DNA from: Amphiduros pacificus
Taxonomy: Eukaryota > Annelida > Polychaeta > Phyllodocida > Hesionidae
Direction: 5' to 3'
NCBI GenBank assembly: GCA_949316495.1
Contig: OX439005.1
Location: 2,265,001 to 2,329,000, forward strand
Length of the DNA stretch: 64,000 bases
Shown here in pieces: positions 12,801-22,107 of this stretch; the first letter of the stretch is position 1; each line of letters opens with the position of its first letter. Under the pieces are notes generated by a model. That model searched no databases. It had not been told where the DNA came from and saw nothing but the letters and a program-made list of their open reading frames with translations. A program made the translations under genes and the position numbers.

Positions 12801-15115
12801 TCATCAAGATCAGCAGCTCCTCCTGGGGGAGAAACTTGGTGACACTCAATATAGTTATCTCCACTCGATTAGTCATTGCCCAAAGCAAACCATTTAAATT
12901 CCCACTCTCTCATTTGGAAATGATTAAATATAATGTAATATACAGACAAAAAATTAAAAATCAAATTTTCTGAATGATAAAAGATATGAGTTTAGTTGAT
13001 AAATAAGAGTGACTTGGGCAGGGGTTTACCTGTGCTGGGTGCATGCATATGAGATCCTCCACTCAGCTGGTCCACCAGTAGCATAAAGATGAAGCCGAGC
13101 ACCAGACTGACACCGATCCACGTGTGCATCTCTGTGCCGTGGCTGTGTCCATGCTCGTGATGATGATGCTCGTGTGCCTCTCCGGCTGACCCAGAGGCCT
13201 TTACCACATCGTTAGCTGCTTTCTTCACATTCTCTATAACCTCATGAGCTGCCTCATGCATTTGTTCTGAGAATACAAAATACAAGGGGTTAATATTTTG
13301 GAATGATCAGTCATTCCCAATTTCAATATGCTCTAACTAAATTACATGTGTAACTGTTTTAATAAAAAAAAAATATATGGAGGGGTGAATGGATTGCAAT
13401 AACTTCACTTATATTGTTTGATTAATTTGAATTCAATTTAATTTACTTTGTTAAGTTTTTGTTGTTTTTTTAACCTAGAATGGTTTTAAGTGATTCTTTA
13501 AACAAAACACTCCTGGAGATAAATGGTTTCAAGCAATTACCTTGGGCCGAATAGAGAGTGTGGACACCTTCTGGAATGATGACTGCCAAAGCTGTTCCAA
13601 CCAGAAGCCCTGCACCAAGCACTGTGATTAACTTCAACTTTTCCTGTAATTAAACCAAGTAAAAACAATATAGTAATACAAACTACTTAATATCAGAAAA
13701 TAAAATCTAAGAAATTAATATATATTTTCAATAATTAATTAAGGAAACCAATAATGATAATGGTGTCACCAGCGATGAAAGTCAGCATTCAGGAAAAAAC
13801 CTGAAACTCTTAAAAATTAACCTGAAGATACCCCTACTCCCTTTCAGAAATGTCATTTTTGGATGTTTCAGATTGAGTTCAGACCATTTTGAATCTCATT
13901 TCGAGAAAAAAAACCTGAATTCAGGTTATTTCCTGAAGACTGCCATCACTGTGGTGATGTATTTTTTTTATCAGGCTTATATTGCTATTATCATGATTAT
14001 TTATATAGATAGCAGTAAGAGTAAAATACACTGCCACACGATGGCTTTGTGTGACTTGTTCAAGCATATCCATGTGTGAAAAAAATAGATGTTAGACTCC
14101 AACTGCCCAGTTTTGAACTTCTTTTGAAGATACGCTAATGATTCCCTGCAGAATGTCACTCCATATGGGCCATGATAGTGCTTTTCAATCATAAAAAATT
14201 ATATATCTTGCATTAGAATGTAGTTATCCTGCCATAAAATATTTTGGCTTGGGTTGGTTAGAAACCAAACAGCAACAAAAATCTTAATAGGTCCTGGCTA
14301 GAAATGTGGGATTTGACTGGAAATGAACAGCAAACTATGGTTTTCTGGTGAGCAAAGACTTCAACAAAACTGGCAGCTGTCAACGGTGCATAAGAATTTA
14401 GATCTGTGATTTTCACTCTGAAACTGAAGATCATGTAATTCTGCTGACAGGTAATTCTGCACAAATACAGCAGAAGTTGACGCTTGTTATGACCAGTTTC
14501 CGCTGATGAAGTAGACCTTATCTGTCAGTGGTTACAAAGGTCCTCTCCAGCTTAGCCACTATGATAGCCACTAATTGGAAGTGACCGAAACTGATTGGGT
14601 GCCAGAGTAGTTTGCACTCGTAACAGGAGACATTTTAATTTGCTTATTCTTATAGTTATACTAGTTTTCCGTCGCTACCAATAACTGCCAATTACAGCAG
14701 CTAAGCTGGAGAGGACCCTTGTAGCCGCTGCCAGTCATGGTCTACTTCATCGGCGGTAACTGGTCCAGCGCGAATACCAAATCACAACAAAAAATAGAAA
14801 TATTAATTCTATGCCTATGGTACGGGCCAAACACTTCTGAATTCGTATCCCTTGACCATATGTCATGCAAAAATGTTCAATAATTTTGTTTTGTAAAAAC
14901 TAGGCAAGAAATGAGCGCATCAACCTTGTGACATACTACTCTGGCACCCGTATTGACACTAAATTGGAAATGAACTTGGGAGTTAGAAGAACTTTGAGTA
15001 GTAACTTTGAGGAACTCACTTCAGAGAGTGTCACCGCTAATGGAATTGAGCCGGCCAAGTAGCACCCAACAAGCATCGCCATTGAAAGGAGTAGAAGAGT
15101 AATTGTGTCATCCAT
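9606..15115 (-). CDS. SLC39A9: Zinc transporter ZIP9 (SLC39A9), complete, seven coding exons
   Basis: Coding exons on the minus strand are 15020-15115, 13541-13643, 13030-13266, 12691-12822, 10750-10835, 10192-10326 and 9606-9854. All junctions are GT-AG and phases agree, giving 345 residues (human protein 307). ZIP9 moves zinc into the cytosol from the Golgi/secretory pathway and outside the cell; in vertebrates it also acts as a membrane androgen receptor. Visible landmarks are an N-terminus [19 protein letters not shown], a histidine-rich cytosolic loop (residues 97-109), the TM4 metal site [10 protein letters not shown] (187-196), the TM5 site HKAPAAFG (217-224), a conserved NATG glycosylation-like site (273), and a C-terminus LSLGHHH. 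The extra length is in the His loop region and an acidic insert around 150-165. Start chosen because MDD plus TM1 matches the family exactly. Transcribed divergently from ERH, 352 bases away. Exon 5 is hemmed in by tandem arrays on both sides. Confidence 0.97.
9855..10191 (-). other. ZIP9 intron 6
   Basis: An AT-rich intron of 337 bases. Nothing else is seen in it. Confidence 0.8.
10192..10326 (-). CDS. SLC39A9: ZIP9 coding exon 6 (residues 219-263)
   Basis: Acceptor taccag|GCC and donor CAG|gttggt. Encodes the end of TM5 ([12 protein letters not shown]), a basic loop (RNRIRRH) and TM6 ([17 protein letters not shown]). Forty-five whole codons, phase 0 at both ends. Confidence 0.96.
10565..10735. 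repeat. Minisatellite, 25-base unit, about 7 copies, abutting the ZIP9 exon 5 donor
   Basis: The unit contains GAAAC(G/A)TCATTGATTAA and TATTTCAA. The array ends within about 10 bases of the exon 5 donor (gttagt at 10744-10749 on the minus strand). It sits in intron 5. Confidence 0.9.
10750..10835 (-). CDS. SLC39A9: ZIP9 coding exon 5 (residues 190-218)
   Basis: Acceptor ctcttgcag|CTGATGG and donor AAA|gttagt. The exon completes the TM4 metal-binding motif (H187 to D191) and encodes TM5 up to HK (217-218). Only 86 bases long, it is flanked by tandem arrays on both sides, and its own first bases are part of the array at 10830-11110. Confidence 0.96.
10830..11110. repeat. Tandem array carrying four copies of the ZIP9 exon 5 3' splice site
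   Basis: Units of 73 to 91 bases repeat with the core ATCAGCTGCAAGAGATAAT at 10831, 10922, 11003 and 11076. On the minus strand each copy reads TTATCTCTTGCAG|CTGATGGA, the real acceptor plus the first bases of exon 5, so three extra acceptors precede the true one (10835). Between cores are AGATAACC(AGATAAGC) modules. Use of an outer acceptor would read into an in-frame stop within the next unit. Confidence 0.9.
11111..12109 (-). other. ZIP9 intron 4, part without recognised features
   Basis: AT-rich intron sequence between the exon 5 acceptor array and an interspersed repeat. No open frame of note, no tandem repeat. Confidence 0.6.
12110..12670. repeat. Interspersed repeat family B, copy 1 (split by a hAT-like MITE)
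   Basis: About 240 bases (12110-12353) match 37958-38225 in QPCT intron 2 in the same orientation, sharing AAAATCAAGCTCG, TAAGTTTGCAAAATCCCAAGG, CTTCTTACTCTACCA and ATTCAGACCTAAAGTCAAAA. The match appears to resume after the inserted element at 12649 (CAAACGCGAGCGAAAA versus CAAACACGAGTGAAAA). The right end stops about 20 bases short of ZIP9 exon 4. The family is not one I recognise. Confidence 0.75.
12354..12648. mobile_element. hAT-like MITE nested in repeat B
   Basis: Terminal inverted repeats CAGGGCTTGACAT (12354) and ATGTCAAGGCCTG (ending 12648) differ at one base and continue as imperfect inverted arms rich in GGCCCA and TTGGGCAACC. CAGGG/CAGGC termini are typical of hAT elements. CAAAC is present on both sides. 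The unoccupied copy of repeat B at about 38225 has the uninterrupted target. No transposase frame is seen. Confidence 0.75.
12691..12822 (-). CDS. SLC39A9: ZIP9 coding exon 4 (residues 146-189)
   Basis: Acceptor tcccccag|GAGGAG and donor GCTG|gtaagt. Encodes a cytosolic acidic stretch ([16 protein letters not shown]), an HNHNRNK segment, and the start of TM4 ([11 protein letters not shown]) with metal ligand H187. The acidic, serine-rich part is longer than in the human protein and could be a phosphorylated regulatory loop. Confidence 0.95.
13030..13266 (-). CDS. SLC39A9: ZIP9 coding exon 3 (residues 67-145)
   Basis: Acceptor tctcag|AACAAATG and donor CACAG|gtaaac. Encodes an alanine/lysine-rich helix-like segment, the histidine-rich loop [14 protein letters not shown], and TM3 ([18 protein letters not shown]). 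The His loop is the usual zinc-sensing or zinc-gathering region of ZIP proteins. Confidence 0.96.
13541..13643 (-). CDS. SLC39A9: ZIP9 coding exon 2 (residues 33-66)
   Basis: Acceptor attacag|GAAAAG and donor CCAAG|gtaatt. Encodes [20 protein letters not shown] and the rest of TM2 to [11 protein letters not shown], matching the family's conserved PEG(V)H at the end of TM2. Confidence 0.96.
13770..13951. mobile_element. MITE family A, copy 2
   Basis: The whole length aligns by eye with 2796-2968: shared blocks include TTAAAAATTAACCTGAAGAT, CAGAAATGTCATTTTT, GAGTTCAGACCATTTTGAAT and CCTGAATTCAGGTTATTTCC. The termini are more diverged (CAGCGATGAAAGT left, CCATCACTG right), so this copy looks older or less constrained. 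It lies in ZIP9 intron 1. Confidence 0.7.
13952..14484 (-). other. ZIP9 intron 1, part without recognised features
   Basis: AT-rich intron sequence. Small open frames on the minus strand have no recognisable similarity. Confidence 0.6.
14485..14770. mobile_element. Fold-back element with roughly 90-base inverted arms
   Basis: The left arm (about 14490-14580) and right arm (about 14680-14768) are inverted copies. Matching blocks include CGATGAAGTAGACC (versus GCTGATGAAGTAGACC), GGTCCTCTCCAGCTTAGC and GACCAGTT. The central 100 bases are unrelated. This resembles a foldback-type or long-TIR MITE in ZIP9 intron 1; no coding capacity. Confidence 0.7.
15020..15115 (-). CDS. SLC39A9: ZIP9 coding exon 1 (residues 1-32)
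   Basis: ATG at 15115; donor TCTGAA|gtgagt. Thirty-two codons encode [19 protein letters not shown] and [15 protein letters not shown]1 and the following loop, nearly identical to the human start. The initiator is preceded by CACTATA. Confidence 0.97.
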
Positions 15116-15467
15116 TATAGTGTATCTGAAATCCTATGTATCATCACAGTATGGAATAAATGCACCAAGAATGCAAATTTTGTTCATGAACCAAGACTGA
15201 CAGGTGCGAATCGTGGCAATCATCCAGATGGCGTTGTGATCAAATCTCATTTTCCGTGAGATAAATATGGATTGCTAATAAATACACATAAGATTACAAA
15301 ATAAAGTTGATGTTATTTTCAAAATCATTTTTATCTTATTGTAATAATATGATATTGATTTAATGAATAATTATTGATATTCTACAGTTCTCGTAATCCG
15401 ACGAGAAATTTTGGACAGAGAAGCTTTTCGGCTCAAAACTCCCGACGATTCTCAATTTCTGCTTAAA
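15116..15467. promoter_or_regulatory. Shared divergent promoter of ZIP9 and ERH
   Basis: The two start codons are 352 bases apart and point away from each other, so both promoters and both 5' UTRs must lie here unless further leader exons exist. There is no clear TATA box. The motif CAGATGGCG at about 15226 resembles a YY1-type element, and TCTCGT...ACGAGA at about 15391-15408 forms a short hairpin close to the ERH side. ERH intron 1 begins directly after its ATG. Confidence 0.7.
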
Positions 15468-15470
15468 ATG
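15468..15470 (+). CDS. ERH: ERH exon 1, coding part is the start codon only
   Basis: The sequence is TTAAAATG|gtgagt, so the intron starts immediately after ATG. This fits the protein: the next exon opens directly with SHTILLVQP. An upstream in-frame ATG at 15411 would add 19 residues not found in the family, so it is not taken as the start. Confidence 0.93.
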
Positions 15471-18400
15471 GTGAGTATTTGTCAAGTAATTAGGTATCAA
15501 ATGATAGATACTATCTTAAAGACCTTGCAAGAAATATTTTCGTTTAAATTAAATTTACTATTACTGTGTACTGAAAGGTTAAGTTGCGCTGAGCGATAAT
15601 GCATGCTTTTGGTGATGGCGTGCGTGCCGAGTTGGCGTCAGAGCTTCCCAACATTAGGAAACCCTGGCATTTTTCTAACTCCTATGAAAGTCGTAGATCA
15701 CTGTTATTGCAAGAATTAGACCACAAGAATTATTCCAAACATATATAATCGGTATCTGGATGGTTGGTGCAAACGCTTACCTGACAAACTCTGGACCAAG
15801 TCTGGTCTATATATTATTATTAATTTTGTGGATTTTGGTATCAGGACATTCCGCACCCCGACACACTGCACCCGTCATTCCGCACCCAAAACTACAACGC
15901 ACACGAGACAGGCCGACTCCGCTAAATTTACTCAATATAATCAAGCCAAATCTTAATAAAATATAGCTATATCTTTCCCTTGTGCCAAAATTGTTTCAAT
16001 TCATTTTGGAAACGTAATATTTGCATCCATGGCCAAAGGCCCAAGCAATTCACCATCAATCCCATCTTTCCAACAATATGTATATCTATCCCATCAATTG
16101 AATGTGGATTGACTTACATTCTGCAGAACACATGTGGCTAAATGGGGCAATAAAGTCATCAGTTCATCACATAGAATTAGTACTTCATCACATAAAATCA
16201 AGCACTGCATTTAAGGTCTTTCAAGTTATGTGATGCATGTAATTATTTAGACTGATAAGACCATGCCATAACCAAACCTTCTGTGCCCACACCACCTTGT
16301 CAAATGTTGTGATTACACATTCAGAAAAGACCCTATAAAATTGATATAGGCTCTTTGCAATTTGTGAGGTGGACACTACAATGATGCCGAATGATATCAG
16401 ATTGCTTTGTCACTTGGTGATATTTTGTACACATTTTGATCTTAGAATGTTACTGTTATACATCATCTCATCAAGATGATTTTTACTTTATTTCTTTGAC
16501 ACAATATTTTGCAATATACAAATCTTTGTTGGAAAACTATCTCTAGAAATCACATAATTATTAGCATATCTATTAATACATTTTAAGTTTCTTTCTTTTG
16601 AAAATAGTAAATCCATGAAAAAAGTTGAATAATGATAATGATAGAGATATTTCATGCCTTCATCAAAATTCTAATTGTCACAAAATTATACTGGGATGTT
16701 GGCAGAAAGGATGGTCAGAAATTGAGAGCAATATATATCTGGAGGTGGCAAATTCTGGAAGTGGGTAAACATGATATCAAAACCTCATGAGGTGTTGATA
16801 ATATCAGACAAGGGGCTGATTGTCATCTCTGGCACAGGGGCATGAAACCACCTTGCTGTGAAGGCATTCAAAACACATCTAACTTTTAATAACACCACCT
16901 TCAATCTTTTGTCTAAATTTCCCATGCAAGATAATCATGTGGGTAACTACTTCTTGTAGTCATTGTAGTACTAACATGCATCCCACAATTGACCTGCTGG
17001 TGACAGACTCTTAATCTGCTCAACACGTCTGATATATTACCAGGATCATTAGCTTATGTCTTGACAACATAAAGTAAAGATAGTCAACTTTATCAATCAA
17101 TCATGATCAATTTGAATAAAAACTAAAGAAGTACAACTCTGCAGACATCAATTTGTGTGCTGTAGGGATGTGCAGATATCTAGCTAACATTGTATCTGTG
17201 CCATCTTCGTCAGAGGAACACCCTGTCCTTTGTTTACTATTACATAATGTTTACACTGTTATGCTTTGATGTGAGACCATGTCCTCAAAGTGCAGGAATA
17301 TATCTTGCTCTGACAGACCATTGACCACAAGTTGGGTGATGTATGTAAGAGCAGAGGGAAGGTCAGAGGGTAGATGTGGGTACCCCAGGTGGCATGACAT
17401 AATACCAATTAACACATACAGAAGACAGGACTATCATTCCACAAATGAATTCTTGATCTTTTGAGCAATATGAGTTGGTCGACTTAGATATTGGATAAAA
17501 TATGATTCATCTTAACATCATTTCCAACCATTTATGAAAATAAATTTATAGAAAACATGCTTATAGTGTATTGTCCAGACACATACCATTTTTTGTAGGG
17601 GGACATGCAGACATGAAAGAATCCACTAAGTCGTTCATGCTTTTCTGATAAGTGTATGAAGTAGATTTGACTGAGCTTCATCCCTCTTCCTGATAGACCC
17701 CCACAGCATAAAAAGGTTGATAAAGGATGGTAACAGTCAAGGGGTAGATTACAAATAGACATGCATTAGTTCTGATTTATCTGATTCTGATTACAAGGGG
17801 GCTGATTGAAATGGTTGATAGAAACAATAAAGTCATTAATTCCACACTTCACCATAGGTGGGCCTCATTAACACCATCAATAGATTAGCAGGGTGGTTTG
17901 ATATATGTGAAGAAAGTTCAGATAAATTATCAAGACAGAAGGACAGGACATGCTATAGATGGGATTGATAGAATTGTTGGAATTTATAGGAAGTAGCCAA
18001 AGATGGAATTGTTCAGATACATCCGATTCTTCTCATTTCTAGAAATATGGGGTTTACCAGATATGTGTAGGAAAATATACAGAGCTTATGGACTGTGCAG
18101 GTCTGTACATAGAATACTTACTGAAGGTATGATCAATATTGAATTATATTGGTTCATGGGATAGATGGAATTGTTGGAATTGATGGACACACACAAATAG
18201 ATTTGTTCAAATCTTCTCCTTTATAGAATACAACCATATTTCTAGATAAATATAACATATAAGATAGATCTGATTTATCAAATATCTTCAGTACACTTCA
18301 ATCACTTGTTGGGATTGATATATGTGTTGTTGGAATTGATGGGGTTGTTGGAAATTAGAGGGGGGCATTGGCCATGCCTCAATATTTGGCGAGATTTTGC

Positions 18401-21124
18401 AGGGACCATTACATGGATGTTGCTCCGCCATTTTAAAAGTCGCAGGAGGAAATAACATAAGAAAGGTGAAGCAAACGTGAACTATAATCAATGCCAAGAA
18501 GACAAAACAATGAGAAAACTTACTAAAAGCGTATGGAAGTTATGGAACATCAAACAAAACTTTTCATCTTATTTTTTGTACGAAGAATGGATCCCGCTCA
18601 GCATTACTTCCCGCCATCTTGAAGATAACATTCCAGCTGACGAGATTTCAGAAAGCAAGCAATGGCGACTTGAGTTTTGGTTACTTGTAAATAAAAGACG
18701 ATTTAACAATGTTTTAGCATCATTACATGTTAATATATGCCGGCGGATAATACATAATGAAAATTGCAGGTCAGTCAGGGTACGGTCAGTGTTGGATGCG
18801 GATTGTCTCGGGTGCGGTTTGACTTGGGTGCGGTTGTGTGAAGGGTGTATTTCCAGGATAAGTCAATCATGAAGTTAAAGTTAATTTTAATGAAACCAAA
18901 AGGATGAAAGCATAATAAAAAGTATTTATAATTAACATTCAGCTCACACAATATCAGAAAAAAGATATGGCGGTTAAATATATATTTGGTTTAGACATAA
19001 AAAGGATGAAAAGGTGGAAATAATGCTCTCCAAGAGGCAAGGATCATTCCATCACAAAGTTATGTTTACTTGTAAGTTGAAGCAAGGTTCCTGCATAGTT
19101 GGAACAATTAGGAAAAGTCAGGAATCTCGTCGGGTCGGCATCCCAAGTTAAAAAAATTCGGGAAATCATACATAAAGTTTTTTGACAGAAAAGAAGTAAA
19201 TTTATGATACTGTATTATTAATGCAGGATCCATTGCTGAAACATTTATCTTGCTAATGAGTCTTCATTCCTGGCAATCTAATTGTGAAATGTCAGAATAA
19301 GGTGCAATGAATGAGAGTGTCTCCTGAAATAATAATAAGTCAAACATTGGACAAGTACCTGAAAGCATGTGAATTCTCATTGCCCAAATGTCAAAAAACA
19401 TCAGTGGCATTTGAATTCTAAAATGTAAAAGCAACTAGTTTAAGATATTAGCTAAACATGATAATGATTATTGAGAACAACAATTTTTTTTTATTGTGTC
19501 AAATGTGAACGAAGTTTTTAAGCATCCAACATAATTATGAACTTAACATTTTAATACAATTAATATCTTTACTGAACAATTTTTATCATATAGTTTCTGA
19601 GCAGAGCATAAAACAAAATAATTTTTCATTTATAGAGCTTTTTTCTTGTTAGCTCCAATGATTGATATGATATTTTAAGAACTTTATATTGAACTATGAA
19701 AGTTGACATGATATTAGCTATTTTAACAATATTCTGTTTTCATATATTTACAGTCACACACAATTTTGTTGGTACAGCCCGGAAGAAAGCCGGAAAGTCG
19801 CACATATTCTGATTATGAATCAGTTAATGAATGTCTGGAAGGTGAGTTATCCTTCATACAAATTCAATGAATCAGTTAATGAATGTCTGGAAGGTGAGTC
19901 ATCCTTCATACAAATTCAATGAATCAGTTAATGAATGTCTGGAAGGTGAGTCATCCTTCATACAAATTCAATGAATCAGTTAATGAATGTCTGGAAGGTG
20001 AGTTATCCTTCATACAAATTCAATGAATCAGTTAACGAATGTCTGGAAGGTGAGTTATCCTTCATACAAATTCAATGAATCAGTTAATGAATGTCTGGAA
20101 GGTGAGTTATCCTTCATACAAATTCAATGAATCAGTTAATGAATGTCTGGAAGGTGAGTTATCCTTCATATAAATTCAATGAATCAGTTAATGAATGTCT
20201 GGAAGGTGAGTTATCCTTCATACAAATCCCATGTCCAGCTCAATCCTTTTAATTTGTTAAAATATCAGAGAATATGTTAATAGTCTAATTTTTCCCATTT
20301 TGTTTAATAATAAATAGGAGTTCAACCTTAACTAACAATATTATTCAAAATTTATTATTTATATTTAACATAAAATATGTTATCTAAATCTTTGGATACT
20401 TCACTTGCACATAAGGTATGCATTAATTAGATATTTGGTCATATTGCAGGCATCTGTAAAATTTATGAAGAGTATTTGAAAAGGATGAACCCAGACAGTC
20501 CGTCCATCACCTACGACATATCCCAACTGTTTGACTTCATCGACCATTTGGCAGATCTTTCCTGTCTCGTGTAAGTAAAGCTTAAAGATCATATAGATAT
20601 TAAAAGGTTGGTGCCAAACAACAAATGGGATCAATCTTGCATGAGTGTTATAAAATGATGTAAAACAGAGACATATGAAACAGATGTGTGATCAAATATA
20701 CTCACGCAATTAGTATGCTTGACTTCATCTTTTATAAGTTGATGATAATGTTTGATCAAATAGATTTTTAGATTCATCTAGCTCAGAGAGGGTTAACTTG
20801 GTTAGGGATCAACATAAAATGATTCGGTCTTGTAGTTGTGCACTTAAAAATGTTCATTGTCTAATATTAGAAGAAGAAAAAACAAAGAAAAAACAAAAAA
20901 GAAAAAAACTAATATTAGAACCCAAAAGAAAACAAAGAAATCTTCAGATAATTTCAGATGGGTTAAATCTTTGGCCATTTTCTCACCAATGCAGTTTATA
21001 ATATTACATGTAATTTTTTTTTGTTTTTAGATACCAGAAATCGACCACCACCTATGTACCACATAATAAGGATTGGATCAAGGAAAAGATCTACGAGCTT
21101 TTGCGGCGTCAGGCTGGCCGATAA
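15468..21124 (+). CDS. ERH: Enhancer of rudimentary homolog (ERH), complete, four exons
   Basis: Exons are 15468-15470 (only the ATG), 19754-19841, 20450-20570 and 21031-21124 including TAA. All junctions are GT-AG and the frame is continuous, giving 101 residues (human 104). ERH is a small dimeric nuclear protein that acts in RNA processing and partners with DGCR8, SAFB-type and other splicing/RNA factors. The sequence is near identical to vertebrate [13 protein letters not shown] start, [31 protein letters not shown] and the [13 protein letters not shown] end. The casein-kinase sites known in human, T18 and S24, are kept. The protein ends three residues earlier than human. The exon 2 donor has been copied into a 52-base tandem array. 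Confidence 0.97.
15471..19753 (+). other. ERH intron 1
   Basis: A 4.3 kb AT-rich intron. It contains an open frame of 131 codons at 18477-18872 that I cannot relate to any family, GTGCGG-rich patches in opposite orientation at about 15843-15905 and 18775-18845, and loose TTGATAGAATTGTTGGAAT-like repeats at about 17810-18360. No nested gene is supported. Confidence 0.6.
19754..19841 (+). CDS. ERH: ERH exon 2 (residues 2-30)
   Basis: Acceptor atttacag|TCACAC and donor CTGGAAG|gtgagt. Encodes SHTILLVQP through SVNECLE, including T18 and S24. The last 25 bases of the exon are the left part of the 52-base repeat unit. Confidence 0.97.
19817..20232. repeat. Tandem array carrying eight copies of the ERH exon 2 5' splice site
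   Basis: The 52-base unit begins at 19817, 19869, 19921, 19973, 20025, 20077, 20129 and 20181. Each holds the exon end GAATCAGTTAATGAATG plus TCTGGAAG, then gtgagt(t/c)atcc and about 20 intron bases. All eight donors are consensus. Reading past the first donor meets TGA at 19868-19870, so only the first gives ERH. Copies are nearly identical, so the expansion is recent. Confidence 0.97.
20450..20570 (+). CDS. ERH: ERH exon 3 (residues 31-71)
   Basis: Acceptor atattgcag|GCATCTG and donor CTCGT|gtaagt. Encodes [14 protein letters not shown] through HLADLSCL, the core helices and strand of the fold. Follows the splice-site array by about 220 bases. Confidence 0.97.
20571..21030 (+). other. ERH intron 3
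   Basis: A 460-base intron. An A-rich patch (about 20870-20945) is bracketed by CTAATATTAGAA on both sides, possibly a decayed insertion; otherwise nothing. Confidence 0.6.
21031..21124 (+). CDS. ERH: ERH exon 4 (residues 72-101 and stop)
   Basis: Acceptor tttttag|ATACCAG. Encodes [19 protein letters not shown] and the end [11 protein letters not shown], then TAA. The C-terminal tail is three residues shorter than in human. Confidence 0.97.
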
Positions 21125-22107
21125 TAATTCTAAACGAGTTCTGTCCTCAGTGAAGGACTGTATATAAAAAGACTATGAAACACAGCACTCAGTTTGCTGT
21201 CTGTATGGCTGTTCAGGTAACAGCAAAGGACTCCTTGTTTTGTATTATGTTATCATTTGTACTAAATTACAATTTATATATTCCGTAAAAAAAAAAAAAT
21301 TTAGTGGCCCCTCTCTCCATCTTTCATTATGTACAGAAACTAATTCACCTGGGCTTATTGTAAACGTTTTAAGAGACCTGACTTCATGTTTCCCAATGAA
21401 CATGCCTGGTTTCATCAATGGGCAGAATATTTCTGCTATTAATTTATTTGTTCGTGTGCTAAACATGTTTAATTTTGACGTCAAATTGATTCCAAAAGTC
21501 ATCATTGTTTTGTCAGTGATGAGGTTAGGCGACAACCAATACATAAAACACTGACTTTGCCATGTGGGACATAGTCTGGCTTAAATTTCATTTGTTTGTA
21601 TAGATTTAAATAGAATAAATCTATAGAACAAGTTTAAAAAACAACATCAACAATTGGGAAGGTGTGTGTTGGAAAGCTTATTATTTTTTAAACTGACATA
21701 GATAGGCATGATAACTCAGTGAATCAAGGAATCTTTGCTCATGTAAATGATTGAACACATGTTTTAAATGTTATCTTAACTATTTTCTGGCTAAGCTGTT
21801 GAAGGGTTACTTAAAATGGCAGATCCAAGTAGAAAAAAAGGTATTCAAATCTATGCCGATGTGTGGAAAGCAAGCAAACAGCTGTGTCACAAAATACTCT
21901 TTAGAAAGATGATTTCCTAAGAAATATTTAAATTAATTGGAAAAGGGACAGACCTTAGCTGAACAGTGGTACTGATTTTGTACTTTTATCATTTTGCTTA
22001 TATAATAACAAATCAATAGGATATAAGGTCTATTCTGATTCTGATGGTTACGCATAGTATAAGCTCAGTTTTACATTTTTAGTTTGTATAGTATGTGACT
22101 GAATAAA
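21125..22107 (+). other. ERH 3' UTR and polyadenylation signal candidate
   Basis: Non-coding sequence after the ERH stop. The signal AATAAA at 22102-22107 is followed by an A-rich run; a second AATAAA is at 22311-22316. The end of the transcript cannot be fixed from sequence alone. Confidence 0.45.

Noticed and set aside
12485-12973. Several open frames over ZIP9 exon 4
   Set aside because: Wrong-strand or wrong-frame shadows of the real exon and of the MITE.
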